DNA from: Thermosynechococcaceae cyanobacterium MS004 | GTDB lineage: Bacteria > Cyanobacteriota > Cyanobacteriia > Thermosynechococcales > Thermosynechococcaceae | Reading direction: 5' to 3' | Assembly (NCBI GenBank): GCA_022402525.1 | Contig: JAKRSB010000144.1 | Span: 1 to 64,000 of the forward strand | DNA: 64,000 nt | In this document: positions 32,749 to 41,520 of the stretch, piece after piece | Position numbering within the stretch: position 1 is the stretch's first letter | How the letters are laid out: every line of letters begins with the position of its first letter | Made by a program: the position numbers and the translations under genes | The notes under the pieces: model-generated | Seen by the model: only the letters and a program-made list of their open reading frames with translations | Database searches by the model: none | What the model was told of the DNA's origin: nothing

Positions 32749-33918
32749 GTGAAAGACAAACTTATGCTGATGATTCCGGGCCCTACTCCGGTACCGGAAT
32801 CAGTTCTATCTGCATTGAGTCGCCATCCGATCGGACATCGGAGTGCCGACTTTAGCCAAATTCTGGCTCAGGTGTTTACTGACCTCAGGTGGCTGCATCA
32901 AACCAGTCACGATCTGCTGGTGCTTTGCGCCAGCGGGACAGGCACAATGGAGGCCGGCATTATTAACTGCCTAAGCCCTGGCGATCGCGTGGTGGTTTGC
33001 ACCAACGGCAAGTTTGGCGAGCGCTGGGCGGAGATGTGCGACGCCTTTGGCCTCAAGGCCGAGCGCATTTCGGCACCCTGGGGGGAAGCGCTGAATCCAG
33101 AACTTTTGCGAGCACACTTGGAAGCCGATTCTCAAACGCCCGCCAATCAAAAAATTAAGGCCGTCATTCTGACCCACAGCGAAACTTCAACGGGCGTCAT
33201 TAATGACCTAGAAACCTTAAGCCGCCATATCAAAGCCCACGGTGCCCTAAGTATTGTAGATGCCGTTACAAGCTTGGGCGCAACCCAGGTTCCGGTGGAT
33301 GCCTGGGGCTTAGACATTGTGGCCTCCGCCTCGCAGAAGGGCTATATGATGCCCCCTGGACTGGGGTTTATCACGATGAGTCCCAAGGCTTGGGATGCAT
33401 ACAAAACGGCCAAACTCCCAAAATTTTATTTGGATCTGGGCAAGTATCGAGCAGATGCCGCCCAAAATACAACGCCCTTTACCCCAGCCATTAACCTAAT
33501 TTTTGGCCTCCAAGCGGCTCTGACGATGATGCGTGAAGAAGGGCTAGACCAGATCTTTGCTCGCCATGCGCGCCTTAAGGCAGCGACTCGTGCTGCAATG
33601 CGGGCCTTAGACCTGCCGCTCTATGTTGAAGACGACGCGATCGCAAGTCCTGCCATCACGGCAGTCATGCCCCAAGGAGTCGGTGCTGAGCAGTTGAGAG
33701 CGCACCTTAAGCAGTGGTTTGATATTGCCCTTGCTGGCGGACAGGATGACCTTGAGGGCAAAATTTTTAGGCTGGGACACCTGGGGTTTGTGTCAGAACG
33801 CGATATCTTAACGGCGATCGCGGCGTTGGAGGCATCTCTCTCAAAGCTGGGACATTCCGTTAAGCCCGGAGCGGGTATAACAGCAGCGGCACAAATCTTC
33901 TTACACAGTCTTTCCTAA
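32749..33918 (+). CDS. Class V aminotransferase (alanine/serine-glyoxylate type)
   Basis: 389 residues. PLP enzyme with the family start MIPGPTPVPESVLSALSR and PLP-binding K197 in SASQKGYMMPPG. Close in appearance to the cyanobacterial protein historically named the 42-kDa subunit of soluble hydrogenase, which is really an aminotransferase; alanine-glyoxylate or serine-glyoxylate transamination in photorespiration is likely. Start GTG 32749 or ATG 32764. Same strand after gap2. Confidence 0.88.
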   Translation: MKDKLMLMIPGPTPVPESVLSALSRHPIGHRSADFSQILAQVFTDLRWLHQTSHDLLVLCASGTGTMEAGIINCLSPGDRVVVCTNGKFGERWAEMCDAFGLKAERISAPWGEALNPELLRAHLEADSQTPANQKIKAVILTHSETSTGVINDLETLSRHIKAHGALSIVDAVTSLGATQVPVDAWGLDIVASASQKGYMMPPGLGFITMSPKAWDAYKTAKLPKFYLDLGKYRADAAQNTTPFTPAINLIFGLQAALTMMREEGLDQIFARHARLKAATRAAMRALDLPLYVEDDAIASPAITAVMPQGVGAEQLRAHLKQWFDIALAGGQDDLEGKIFRLGHLGFVSERDILTAIAALEASLSKLGHSVKPGAGITAAAQIFLHSLS

Positions 33919-33928
33919 CGTCGTTGCT

Positions 33929-33993
33929 GGGTTTAGGTTGAGGCCGTCAGAAAATTGACGGTAATTGTTTTGACGGTCTCAAACCTAAACCCC
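33929..33993. terminator. Long inverted repeat between convergent genes
   Basis: GGGTTTAGGTT-GAGGCCGTCA pairs with TGACGGTCTCAAACCTAAACCC (about 20 pairs with one bulge and one G-T). Inside it a second TGACGG copy at 33956-33961 can instead pair with the CCGTCA at 33944-33949, so two alternative hairpins exist. It lies just after the aminotransferase stop and before the end of the DUF2949 gene, and probably terminates from both sides. Confidence 0.8.
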
Positions 33994-34022
33994 AAAGACT
34001 TGATGGCACTAAAGACCTAGCC

Positions 34023-34214
34023 TTAGGCTGTCTCTTGCCAGTCATAGATTTTGCTGAGCTGGTCTAGAGAAATGAGGCCATACTGCCAAAGAATAATAGG
34101 CAGCGGGCCTGAGTCTTGTGCTTCGTGGCGCAGCGCTAGGTCAATCGAATCTTTTGGAAGAAGCAACTCGTCTTTGAGAAATTTCAGTAGCTTGTTCTGT
34201 GCTGTGGCAATCAT
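34023..34214 (-). CDS. DUF2949-family small protein
   Basis: 63 residues. The run DSGPLPIILWQYGLISLDQL and the start KLLKFLKDELLLPKDSIDLALR match the cyanobacterial DUF2949 family (small acidic, helical, no export signal). Function unknown. Ends in ETA. Isolated, with a long AT-rich region on its 5' side. Confidence 0.82.
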   Translation of the reverse strand: MIATAQNKLLKFLKDELLLPKDSIDLALRHEAQDSGPLPIILWQYGLISLDQLSKIYDWQETA

Positions 34215-34835
34215 CTTATTTCACCCCCGTTGAAACATGTTTTTGTTAAATTCTGTATTTATGATTTTGCGTTAGCCAAGGATCTTGGGCAGCGCTTCTC
34301 AACTTATCTTGAATTGAGTATGCCGTGGCATACTTTATCAAACCACTATCCAATGGAATAACCCACTGGGTCTAAAATTCCAGGCAAAGAGCCTTGAGCA
34401 TTCTTAAGCTCTAATTCTTAGGATCTAGCGCTTAAGCTCTAGCACTTGAGTTCTAGCGTTTAGACTCTAACGCTAGAGCCCCATTGAAGCTGAGAGCGTA
34501 ACTTTCAGCAGACTGAATCTTAAACTTTGATTTAAGCGCGTTCTGGGGCAGTAGTCATCCATGAAAATACGGAACTTTACCCTTGCACCCTAAAAACTTA
34601 ATGCAGTCATTGCTTAAGGCGCACTACGTTCCGTGCAGCACCAAAGCCCTTCTTGCGCTTAAGGCCCTCACACTAGTCAAAAAAATATAGCATGCTTCAT
34701 AAAAATATGATTTTTCTTAAGAAAGGCTTCATAAGTTCAATTTTTCAATTCCAAACTGCCCGTTGCACGGGTTGAATAGCTTAATCGAAGAGATTCTCTC
34801 TTCGATGCCGTAAGCGTTTCAAAAACCGACTCTGT
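34215..34835. other. 621-base gene-free region
   Basis: AT-rich, no convincing open frame on either strand. It holds an 18-base palindrome at 34317-34334, a block of degenerate repeats of CTTAAGCTCTAG(C/A) between about 34408 and 34480, and duplicated TTCATAA motifs at 34695-34735. A small RNA is possible but no known family could be recognised. Confidence 0.5.
34317..34334. promoter_or_regulatory. 18-base palindrome, operator-like
   Basis: AGTATGCC-GT-GGCATACT, a perfect 8-bp dyad around two bases, about 100 bases upstream of the DUF2949 start. The shape fits a dimeric repressor site or a very tight hairpin; no T-run follows on plus beyond TTT. Confidence 0.45.
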
Positions 34836-36737
34836 TTAGCCTGGAATTTCTACCCTTTGCGTGAGGTCTTCCAGCCCAAAAGCTGCGTGGGCAGCCTTCA
34901 AGGCATCTGCTCCTTGATCTTTAGAGACGACGCAGCTCACCCGAATTTCGGAGGTGGCAATCATTTGAATATTGATACTTTGGGCGGCTAGTGCTTCAAA
35001 GAGCCGGGCTGCAACGCCTGGTCTTCCCAGCATTCCTGTCCCAACGATGCTGACTTTAGCAACATCGGAGTCGGCGGTGACTTCTGCGTTGTCTAAGGTT
35101 TGAGCGATCGCCTCTAGGGTTTGCTGGGCGATCGCTAAATCGATTTGGGGCACCGTAAACGCAATATCGCGAGTCATCTCACCACGGATTGGCCGCGATC
35201 GCTGGGATTGAATAATCATGTCCACGCTGATATTGGCAGCCGCCAATTCCTGAAAAATTTGAGCTGCCATCCCTGGGCGATCGGGCACTCGCAGAATGGC
35301 CAGCCGCGCCTGCTTTAGATCTAAAGCCACGCCGCGCACGGGCGGACTTTCTGGATCTGGCGTGCTGACTTGATTCGGAGAGCTATCTACGGCAAAGGTT
35401 TTGCAAAGAATAGCTAGAGCGCGATCGCAATGCTCGGCAGCGATCGTGCAGCTCACATTGACCTCCGAGGTTGAAATCATCTGGAGATTAATGCCAGCCT
35501 CTGCCAATACCTGAAACATTTGCGCCGCAATGCCGGGACGGCCAATCATTCCCGCCCCCACAATGCTGACCTTTACAATATCTCGATCTAAAATTACCTC
35601 AACTTCATCTTCTGGCCTGGTATCTTCCGGTCTGGCACTTTCCGGTCTGGCACCTTCTCTTCTAGAGTCTTCTTTTCCGGCAGCCCCTTTTGCCGCGTCA
35701 CCCTTCAAAGGCTGGTGCAGCATTACGCTGAACGCAGTAGCAACCGCTTCGGCCTGATTGAGGGAGGGGCGATCAACGGTAAAGGCAATGTCATTAGTAT
35801 TGCCGTCATGGATGGACTGGATGATTAAATCCACCGTCACACCCTGCCTTGCCATAGCGCTGAATAACCCTGCTGCAATACCGGGGCGGTCTGCAACCCG
35901 CAGCATGGCGACCTTGGCCTGATCTAGATCAAACCGCACCCCATCGACTGGACGTCCTAGCTCTAGATTATGGAGCGGACGGGGAGACCCCCCTGGAGCA
36001 ATGACCTTGGTGCCCGGTGCATCCGACCAGCTAGAGCGCACCACCATCTGTACCCCGTAGTTGCGGGCAATTTCTACCGCCCGTGGATGCAGCACTTTTG
36101 CCCCTAAGCTGGCCAGCTCTAGCATTTCATCACAGGTAATTTCGGTGAGCAGGCTGGCATTTTCAACCAGGCGTGGATCGGTGGTAAAAACGCCAGGGAC
36201 GTCCGTATAAATTTCACAGAGATCCGCCTTGAGCGCTGCGGCTAGGGCAACGGCTGACGTGTCAGATCCGCCCCGCCCCAGGGTTGTTACTTCTAGATCT
36301 GCACCCTGTAGTCCCTGGGTAATACCCTGAAATCCAGCCACAACGACAACCTTTCCTTCCTTGAGGTGTCGCTCCAGCCGCTCAGTTTGGATATTAATAA
36401 TGCGGGCGCGGGTGTGGGCGGGTTCGGTTTCAATGCCTACTTGGGCACCGGTCAGCGAAATGGCCGACTGCCCTAACGCTTGGAGCGCCATACTTAGGAG
36501 CGCGATGGTTTGCTGTTCGCCAGTGGAGAGTAGCACGTCCATTTCTCGACGGCAGGGGTTGCTAGAGATATCGTGGGCAAGCTTCACAAGCTTATCGGTT
36601 TCTTTGGCCATGGCAGAAACCACCACCACCAGGGTATGACCTGCATCAACGGTCGCCTTGACCCGAGCCGCTACGGCCTTGATGCGCTCCACTGACCCGA
36701 CCGAGGTGCCACCGTATTTTTGGACGATGAGTGCCAT
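34836..36737 (-). CDS. lysC: Aspartate kinase with four ACT domains
   Basis: 633 residues from ATG 36737 (the frame extends to 36800 without a family match). Phosphorylates aspartate, the first step towards lysine, threonine and methionine. Kinase core starts ALIVQKYGGTSVGSVERI; TTLGRGGSDTSAVALA is the active site region. Two tandem ACT pairs follow, recognised by the repeated VSIVG(A/T)GM(I/L)GRPG(I/V)AA and RVADRPGIAA / RVPDRPGMAA motifs; cyanobacterial enzymes are known to have this doubled regulatory part. Between the pairs an Arg/Glu/Pro/Asp-rich linker (about 370-393) is coded by an imperfect 15-base tandem repeat. Confidence 0.95.
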   Translation of the reverse strand: MALIVQKYGGTSVGSVERIKAVAARVKATVDAGHTLVVVVSAMAKETDKLVKLAHDISSNPCRREMDVLLSTGEQQTIALLSMALQALGQSAISLTGAQVGIETEPAHTRARIINIQTERLERHLKEGKVVVVAGFQGITQGLQGADLEVTTLGRGGSDTSAVALAAALKADLCEIYTDVPGVFTTDPRLVENASLLTEITCDEMLELASLGAKVLHPRAVEIARNYGVQMVVRSSWSDAPGTKVIAPGGSPRPLHNLELGRPVDGVRFDLDQAKVAMLRVADRPGIAAGLFSAMARQGVTVDLIIQSIHDGNTNDIAFTVDRPSLNQAEAVATAFSVMLHQPLKGDAAKGAAGKEDSRREGARPESARPEDTRPEDEVEVILDRDIVKVSIVGAGMIGRPGIAAQMFQVLAEAGINLQMISTSEVNVSCTIAAEHCDRALAILCKTFAVDSSPNQVSTPDPESPPVRGVALDLKQARLAILRVPDRPGMAAQIFQELAAANISVDMIIQSQRSRPIRGEMTRDIAFTVPQIDLAIAQQTLEAIAQTLDNAEVTADSDVAKVSIVGTGMLGRPGVAARLFEALAAQSINIQMIATSEIRVSCVVSKDQGADALKAAHAAFGLEDLTQRVEIPG

Positions 36738-36888
36738 GAACCTTTTCCTAAAATATCCCGACTGCACTGATCCGTAGCTTAACGCCCGTGAAGAAGACAA
36801 GATCTACCCGTTTCCAGATAGTGCCTTATCTAGACCCATCAGCGTCATGATCTAGCAGCACCTCTACCTGGCAAAAAATCTATAAAGA

Positions 36889-38196
36889 CTATCCCGAAGA
36901 GTAGATGCGCTGGGCTAAGGTGAGCGCTTCTTGAGCGGTTGAAATTTTGCCTTCGGCTTGGGCAAGCTCTAGGGCTAAGAGCAACTTACCCACCATGGGG
37001 CCAGAGGGAAGGGCGAGAGCCCCCATGAGAGCTTGCCCAGTCACCAGGGGTTTGGGATGGGCAATGGGGCTTTGGGGGTTGAGATATTCGTCAATGAGGG
37101 GCGCGACGGAGACAAGGGACAGTCCCGATGCGATCGCCACCACCACGACAGCCGGAAAAGCCTCGCGCATTTGGCGAAACAGGCTGTATTGCTGCCGCTT
37201 ACTGAGGAAGCTGTTGAAGCTTCCGCTATTTGGGCGCAACTCCTGCTGAAGCTGGGCCAGTCCTGTGAGTACCATCAGCACAAAGTTAATTTCGGCACGG
37301 CTATACTTCATGGATTGGAGCGTGAGCTTTGCGATCGCTACATCTGCGGGCAATAGCCCCACCAGTTTCGCCGTAGCAAAAACGGTTCGTCGGACGCCTT
37401 CGCCACTTTTAGGGCGATCGCTCAGGGTACGATGCAGCAGCACCTCCATCTGCGGCCAGCGGGTTATGATTTCGGCTTCAGCATCATCCATTTTCTCAAT
37501 CAGCACCATGCCCGATGCTGTGGCTTGGGGGAAAGAATGCTCTAGCAGCCCATCCTGGCAGAGTGCTTTGAGCCAGGGTGTGCCAGCCGTATGGCTCAGT
37601 AAATAACTCATTTCTACGCGAATTCGCTCCGCTGCAACCCTGGACAGCAGTGGTGCTAAGTCATGAAGCTGGGCGCGCGTCTTGGCTTCCACGGAAAAGC
37701 TGAGCTGAGCCGCCTGACGAAAGGCGCGCATCAGCCGGAGCGGATCATCCTGTAGGTTTTCGGCAGAAATCATCCGCAGTAGACGGTGCTTGAGGTCGGC
37801 TTGGCCGTTGAGCGGGTCTACAAAGGTTTGGGTATGCGGTGAATAGGCGATCGCATTCACCGTGAAGTCTCGGCGCTGGAGGTCTTCAGTTAGCGTAGAG
37901 CCGACCTGGAGCGCGAAATCTGCCGTTGCTCCGTCAAAGACCACCCGCGCAATCTGTCGCGCTTCATCTAGCACCACAAACCCCGCCCGATAGTGACGGG
38001 CGATCGCCTGGGCGGTCTGCACCGGATTTTCGGGAAGGACAAAATCTAAGTCCAGGTAGGGGGACGCATAGCCCAAAAGCGCATCCCGGACACATCCCCC
38101 CACAAGATAGGCTGACTTTGGCAGCCACTCCAGGCTAAACGGCCAATGCTGGGGAGACAGAACCGAAGCGTGCAATAGCGGCGATTTCAACAACAA
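36889..38196 (-). CDS. tRNA nucleotidyltransferase / poly(A) polymerase family
   Basis: 435 residues. Class II CCA-adding or poly(A)-polymerase enzyme: YLVGGCVRDALLG (nucleotide binding), LDLDFVLPE with the catalytic aspartate pair, RRDFTVNAIAYSP, and DDPLRLMRAFRQAAQL. In cyanobacteria the CCA- and A-adding roles can be split between paralogues, so the exact activity is not certain. A tRNA-Leu gene without encoded CCA end lies 146 bases upstream on the same strand. Full length. Confidence 0.9.
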   Translation of the reverse strand: MLLKSPLLHASVLSPQHWPFSLEWLPKSAYLVGGCVRDALLGYASPYLDLDFVLPENPVQTAQAIARHYRAGFVVLDEARQIARVVFDGATADFALQVGSTLTEDLQRRDFTVNAIAYSPHTQTFVDPLNGQADLKHRLLRMISAENLQDDPLRLMRAFRQAAQLSFSVEAKTRAQLHDLAPLLSRVAAERIRVEMSYLLSHTAGTPWLKALCQDGLLEHSFPQATASGMVLIEKMDDAEAEIITRWPQMEVLLHRTLSDRPKSGEGVRRTVFATAKLVGLLPADVAIAKLTLQSMKYSRAEINFVLMVLTGLAQLQQELRPNSGSFNSFLSKRQQYSLFRQMREAFPAVVVVAIASGLSLVSVAPLIDEYLNPQSPIAHPKPLVTGQALMGALALPSGPMVGKLLLALELAQAEGKISTAQEALTLAQRIYSSG

Positions 38197-38341
38197 TAGC
38201 TTGCAACTGGATAAAAAGACTCGGCAACAAAAAGACTAAGCAGCCCCATTTGTGAGGAATTAGATCCGAGAAACCCAACCCTAGCAATCAAACACTGGGC
38301 GGTAACAGGGGCATCAACTCACAAACTGACTTGCTGTGGAA

Positions 38342-38422
38342 TGGGCGAGGAGAGACTCGAACTCTCACGACCGAAGCCGCCACATTTTGAGTGTGGTGCG
38401 TCTACCATTCCGCCACTCGCCC
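38342..38422 (-). tRNA. trnL: tRNA-Leu (anticodon CAA)
   Basis: On the minus strand an 81-base cloverleaf: acceptor GGGCGAG / CTCGCCC, D arm, anticodon stem CCACA / TGTGG with loop CTCAAAA (anticodon CAA), a long variable arm (GGCGGCTTCGGTCGT) typical of class II tRNA, and GTTCGAGTC T arm. Discriminator A. The CCA end is not encoded (TTCC follows). Confidence 0.95.
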
Positions 38423-38504
38423 TTGGATGAAGCTTTCCCAATATACAGCAGCATTGAGAGGTTACGCTAGCCTCTGGATAGAAATCATTCCCTATTCAGC
38501 TTTC

Positions 38505-38573
38505 CTGAAAGGGGTAAGTTTTGCTGAAAGGGTAAGTTTTGCTAAAAGGTTAAGTTTTGCTGAAAGGTTAAGT
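38505..38573. repeat. 18-base tandem repeat
   Basis: Four copies, the last partial, of CTGAAAGGGTAAGTTTTG: 38505-38523 (one extra G), 38524-38541, 38542-38559 and 38560-38573. Located between the tRNA and the 37-codon membrane ORF. Confidence 0.88.
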
Positions 38574-38598
38574 CGTGAATGATTGTGAGGCTTTATCC

Positions 38599-38712
38599 CT
38601 AGCCATCTGGGAAATGACGCCTTTTTCGGCGTCGATGGCGGACTAAAAGTCCGAGAAAAAGCCCTAGTGGAAAGAAAATGAGACTCAGGGTTATGATCCA
38701 GTCACTTGCCAC
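38599..38712 (-). CDS. Candidate 37-residue single-span membrane microprotein
   Basis: Found by reading the gap. GTG at 38712 to TAG at 38599. Residues 5-24 are one hydrophobic helix (WIITLSLIFFPLGLFLGLLV) followed at once by a strongly basic tail (RHRRRKRRHFPDG), which predicts N-out, C-in topology. An in-frame TAA lies two codons upstream of the GTG, so this is the only start. No strong ribosome site is visible. It is divergent from the phosphoesterase gene. The composition is unlike a chance frame; no family recognised. Confidence 0.5.
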   Translation of the reverse strand: MASDWIITLSLIFFPLGLFLGLLVRHRRRKRRHFPDG

Positions 38713-38759
38713 GGATTTTTAGCTCCAAGCGTTTTTCAGCTCAACTGCTTGTTCTCTGT

Positions 38760-39596
38760 ATGATATATCGCCAATTTTCGCGCAAGTTCCAGAGCGTCCT
38801 TCTGGGTTTTCTGGCGGTTTTTCTCGGAATATTCTATGCCCATAGCGTTGAGCCAAACTGGATTGAGGTCAAGGCGATCGCGATGCCCCTCCCTCACCTA
38901 TCCCCTGAATTTTCGGGGTATCGGGTGGTGCAGATCTCGGATATCCATGCAGATCGCTGGATGACGGCTCAGCGTCTTGCCAGGGTTGTGCAGCGGGTCA
39001 ATCAGCTCAAGCCAGACTTAGTGGTGCTTACGGGTGACTTTGTGACCCGCTCTGCGGAGAAGTACGCGCCTCAGCTTTCTGTGCTGAGCAAGCTGCATCC
39101 CGTGGATAAGACCTTAGCGGTGATGGGGAATCACGATGCTGCAACGAATTCAACTCTGATTCAAGCTGTACTGGAGACAGCGGGGGTGCAGGTCTTAAAT
39201 AACCAGGTGGCAACTCTGGCGCGCCAGTCCTCTCACCTATTTGTTGCGGGAGTGGATGATGTCTGGGCAAATCGCGATCGCCTGGATCAGGTGCTGGCCG
39301 TCTTGCCGTCCACAGGTGCCGCGATTCTGCTGGCCCATGAGCCGGACTTTGCCGAGCAGAGCGCCGCAACGGGGCGGTTTGACTTAGAGCTATCTGGACA
39401 TTCTCATGGGGGTCAGGTCAAGCTCCCGTTTGTGAAGCGGTTTTTGCCGCCATTGGCTCATAACTACCCCATAGGACAGTACCAAGTAGGCACCATGATT
39501 CAGTACACCAATCGGGGCCTCGGAATGTCAGTCCTCCCTGTTCGGTTTAACTGTCGTCCTGAAATTACGGTTTTGACCCTTACAACGGTGGGTTAG
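38760..39596 (+). CDS. Membrane-anchored metallophosphoesterase
   Basis: 278 residues from ATG 38760 (a TTG frame to 38706 exists). N-terminal membrane helix (VLLGFLAVFLGIFYA), then calcineurin-like phosphoesterase motifs VQISDIHADR, VLTGDFVT, VMGNHDA, LLAHEPD and SGHSHGGQ, all metal ligands present. Resembles the YkuE/YaeI group; substrates may be lipid-linked (UDP-diacylglucosamine-like) but this is not shown. Catalytic domain expected outside or at the membrane. Confidence 0.88.
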   Translation: MIYRQFSRKFQSVLLGFLAVFLGIFYAHSVEPNWIEVKAIAMPLPHLSPEFSGYRVVQISDIHADRWMTAQRLARVVQRVNQLKPDLVVLTGDFVTRSAEKYAPQLSVLSKLHPVDKTLAVMGNHDAATNSTLIQAVLETAGVQVLNNQVATLARQSSHLFVAGVDDVWANRDRLDQVLAVLPSTGAAILLAHEPDFAEQSAATGRFDLELSGHSHGGQVKLPFVKRFLPPLAHNYPIGQYQVGTMIQYTNRGLGMSVLPVRFNCRPEITVLTLTTVG

Positions 39597-39627
39597 CCTC
39601 TGGGCCAGAGTAAGCGGGTTCAATCAA

Positions 39628-39669
39628 CGGGCTTTAAGAAGCGGGCTTTAAGAAGCGGGCTTCAATTCC
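39628..39669. repeat. 14-base tandem repeat upstream of the SDR gene
   Basis: CGGGCTTTAAGAAG at 39628-39641 and 39642-39655 (identical), followed by a degenerate copy to 39669. An AAGCGGGTTCAA relative precedes it at 39612. Confidence 0.85.
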
Positions 39670-39707
39670 AAAAAACACTAAAAACGCTAGAACCCTTGAG
39701 GTCAATT

Positions 39708-40472
39708 GTGCAAACTGAATTTCAACAATCCTATGGCCTTGTGGTCGGTGCAACCCAAGGCATCGGCCTTGGCTTTGTGAAGCGGATGCTACAGGAAGCG
39801 GCGATCGCCACGATCTTTGCCACTTACCGCACCCGCGAAGCCGCAGGTGAGCTGCTAACGTTGGCCGAGCAATACCCAGAACGGCTGATCTGCACCGCAT
39901 TGGACATCACCCAAGAAGACCAAATCGCTCAGCTACCTGAGATGATTCAAACTCAGACCCAACAGCTTCACTGGGTCATCAACTGCGTGGGGGTGCTTCA
40001 TGATGGGCATCTTCAGCCTGAAAAAAGCCTCCAGCAGCTCAAGACAGACCAGCTTCTGCACTACTTTCAGGTCAACAGCATCAGCGCCGCTCTCCTGGCA
40101 AGGTTCCTGTTTCCACTGCTGAAACATAAAGACCGCAGCATTTTTGCCCATATTTCAGCCAAGGTAGGCAGCATTGGCGACAACCAGCTTGGCGGCTGGT
40201 ATGGATATCGTGCTTCTAAGGCTGCCCTCAATATGTTTATCAAAACCGCCGCCCTAGAGTACAGTCGCAAAAGCCCCAACACCATTCTGGCGTTGCTCCA
40301 TCCCGGCACAACAGATACCCGCCTGTCCGCACCCTTTCAGCGCAACGTGCCCCCAGAAAAATTATTTTCCATTGAGCGCACCGTGGAGCAGCTTTGGACA
40401 GTGTTAGGCGATCTAGAGCCTCAGGACAGCGGACAGTTTTTCTCCTGGGACGGGACTTCGCTGCCCTGGTAA
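39708..40472 (+). CDS. Short-chain dehydrogenase/reductase (CsgA/C-factor-like)
   Basis: 254 residues from GTG 39708, chosen because GAGG at 39698-39701 lies six bases ahead; a TTG at 39696 is the alternative. Rossmann motif VVGATQGIGLGF, NCVGVLHDG in place of NNAG, catalytic Y167 and K171 in GYRASK. Similar in outline to C-factor-like SDRs. Substrate unknown. Cytoplasmic. Confidence 0.88.
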   Translation: MQTEFQQSYGLVVGATQGIGLGFVKRMLQEAAIATIFATYRTREAAGELLTLAEQYPERLICTALDITQEDQIAQLPEMIQTQTQQLHWVINCVGVLHDGHLQPEKSLQQLKTDQLLHYFQVNSISAALLARFLFPLLKHKDRSIFAHISAKVGSIGDNQLGGWYGYRASKAALNMFIKTAALEYSRKSPNTILALLHPGTTDTRLSAPFQRNVPPEKLFSIERTVEQLWTVLGDLEPQDSGQFFSWDGTSLPW

Positions 40473-40480
40473 GCTACGGA

Positions 40481-40512
40481 TAAATCCAGACATAATTAAA
40501 TCCAGACAGAAT
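40481..40512. repeat. 16-base tandem repeat before DUF2237 gene
   Basis: TAAATCCAGACA(T/G)AA(T/-) at 40481-40496 and 40497-40512, with a third partial start TAAATTC after it. Confidence 0.8.
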
Positions 40513-40557
40513 AAATTCACCGATCTATTAAGTCCGCTATGCAGAGGAGACAGGGCA

Positions 40558-40929
40558 ATGAGTGAAGCTGAAAACGTATTGGGGACTAAGCTCCAAGTCT
40601 GTTGTACCGACCCGATGACGGGCTTCTATCGAGATGGCTTCTGCAATACGGGCGCTGGGGATGTGGGTGCCCATACGGTCTGCGCGCGAATGACGCCTGC
40701 TTTTTTGGTATTTTCTAAATCTCGCGGCAACGATCTGAGTACGCCTGTTCCGGCCTATCGGTTTCCTGGGCTAAAGGCTGGAGACTGCTGGTGTCTTTGT
40801 GCAGCGCGTTGGAAAGAGGCGTTCGATGCGGGGGTGGCACCGCCTGTGGTGCTGGAGGCAACCCACGCCTCAACCTTGGAGTATGTGACTTTGGAAGAGC
40901 TAAAGCAGCACGAGCTTAAAAAAGCCTAG
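40558..40929 (+). CDS. DUF2237-family protein
   Basis: 123 residues. The pattern NVLGTKLQVCCTDPMTGFYRDGFC, GDVGAHTVCARMT, FSKSRGNDLSTPVP and GLKAGDCWCLCAARW is that of DUF2237, a small cysteine-rich family common in cyanobacteria and plants. Function unknown. Conserved Cys and Asp residues suggest metal binding, which is inference. Ribosome site GGAGACAGGG upstream. Complete. Confidence 0.88.
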   Translation: MSEAENVLGTKLQVCCTDPMTGFYRDGFCNTGAGDVGAHTVCARMTPAFLVFSKSRGNDLSTPVPAYRFPGLKAGDCWCLCAARWKEAFDAGVAPPVVLEATHASTLEYVTLEELKQHELKKA

Positions 40930-41015
40930 ATCAAGAAAATCTAGCTTAAGAAAGAAAGCCTAAGCAATCATGGGAAACATCCACCAGCCTGGAAAAGAGC
41001 CGGAATTAAGGCGCA

Positions 41016-41501
41016 TTAAAGCAGCCTGCTGTTCTGAGGGGACACGACAAACTTAAATAAAAGGAGTGCAGCCAAAGAGGCACCAAAGCTATCAATCAAA
41101 ACATCGGTAAGTAGGGAGGTTCGCCCTGGCTCAAAGGATTGATGCCATTCGTCTGAGATGGCAAACAAAATGGAAGTCAGGAGCGCATACCTTAGGGCAG
41201 CCAAAGGGGCCTGCTTAAAGGTGCTTGACCAAGCCCAATAGCCCAAGGCTGTAAGAATGGCGTACTCCGTGAAGTGGGCAAGCTTGCGCACCATAAAGTT
41301 AAGCGTATCCAGGTCAGTATGGGAAAGCTGCGCCCTAATAGGTGGAAGGTAATCGGTCAATAGCTCATCCAAAAAAGATTGGGTTTCATGGCCACCCCAC
41401 CCTCTAGTAGATAGGTAAAACACAAGCCCCATCCATCCTAGCCAAGCGACTAATGCCCCAATTCGCTGCAGGGACAGTTGAAATACTGTAAGTTCGCCCA
41501 A
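41016..41501 (-). CDS. VanZ-like membrane protein
   Basis: 161 residues if it starts at TTG 41501, chosen because AAGGG lies nine bases ahead; the frame is open to ATG 41690 but that part is made of 15-base repeats and overlaps the divergent gene region. Four hydrophobic segments; VanZ signature KLAHFTEYAILTALGYWAW and DEWHQSFEPGRTSLLTDVLIDS. The family includes VanZ of glycopeptide resistance, but most members are of unknown role; resistance should not be assumed. Confidence 0.82.
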   Translation of the reverse strand: MGELTVFQLSLQRIGALVAWLGWMGLVFYLSTRGWGGHETQSFLDELLTDYLPPIRAQLSHTDLDTLNFMVRKLAHFTEYAILTALGYWAWSSTFKQAPLAALRYALLTSILFAISDEWHQSFEPGRTSLLTDVLIDSFGASLAALLLFKFVVSPQNSRLL

Positions 41502-41520
41502 GATTCGATTCCCTTGCCTT

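Noticed and set aside
34560-34690. Yfr-type small RNA
   Set aside because: A CCCTCACAC run near 34665 recalled the Yfr1 core, but the full ACTCCTCACAC motif and flanking stems are absent.
41016-41501. Glycopeptide resistance gene (vanZ)
   Set aside because: Only the general VanZ-like fold is visible; no other van gene is near and most family members are unrelated to resistance.
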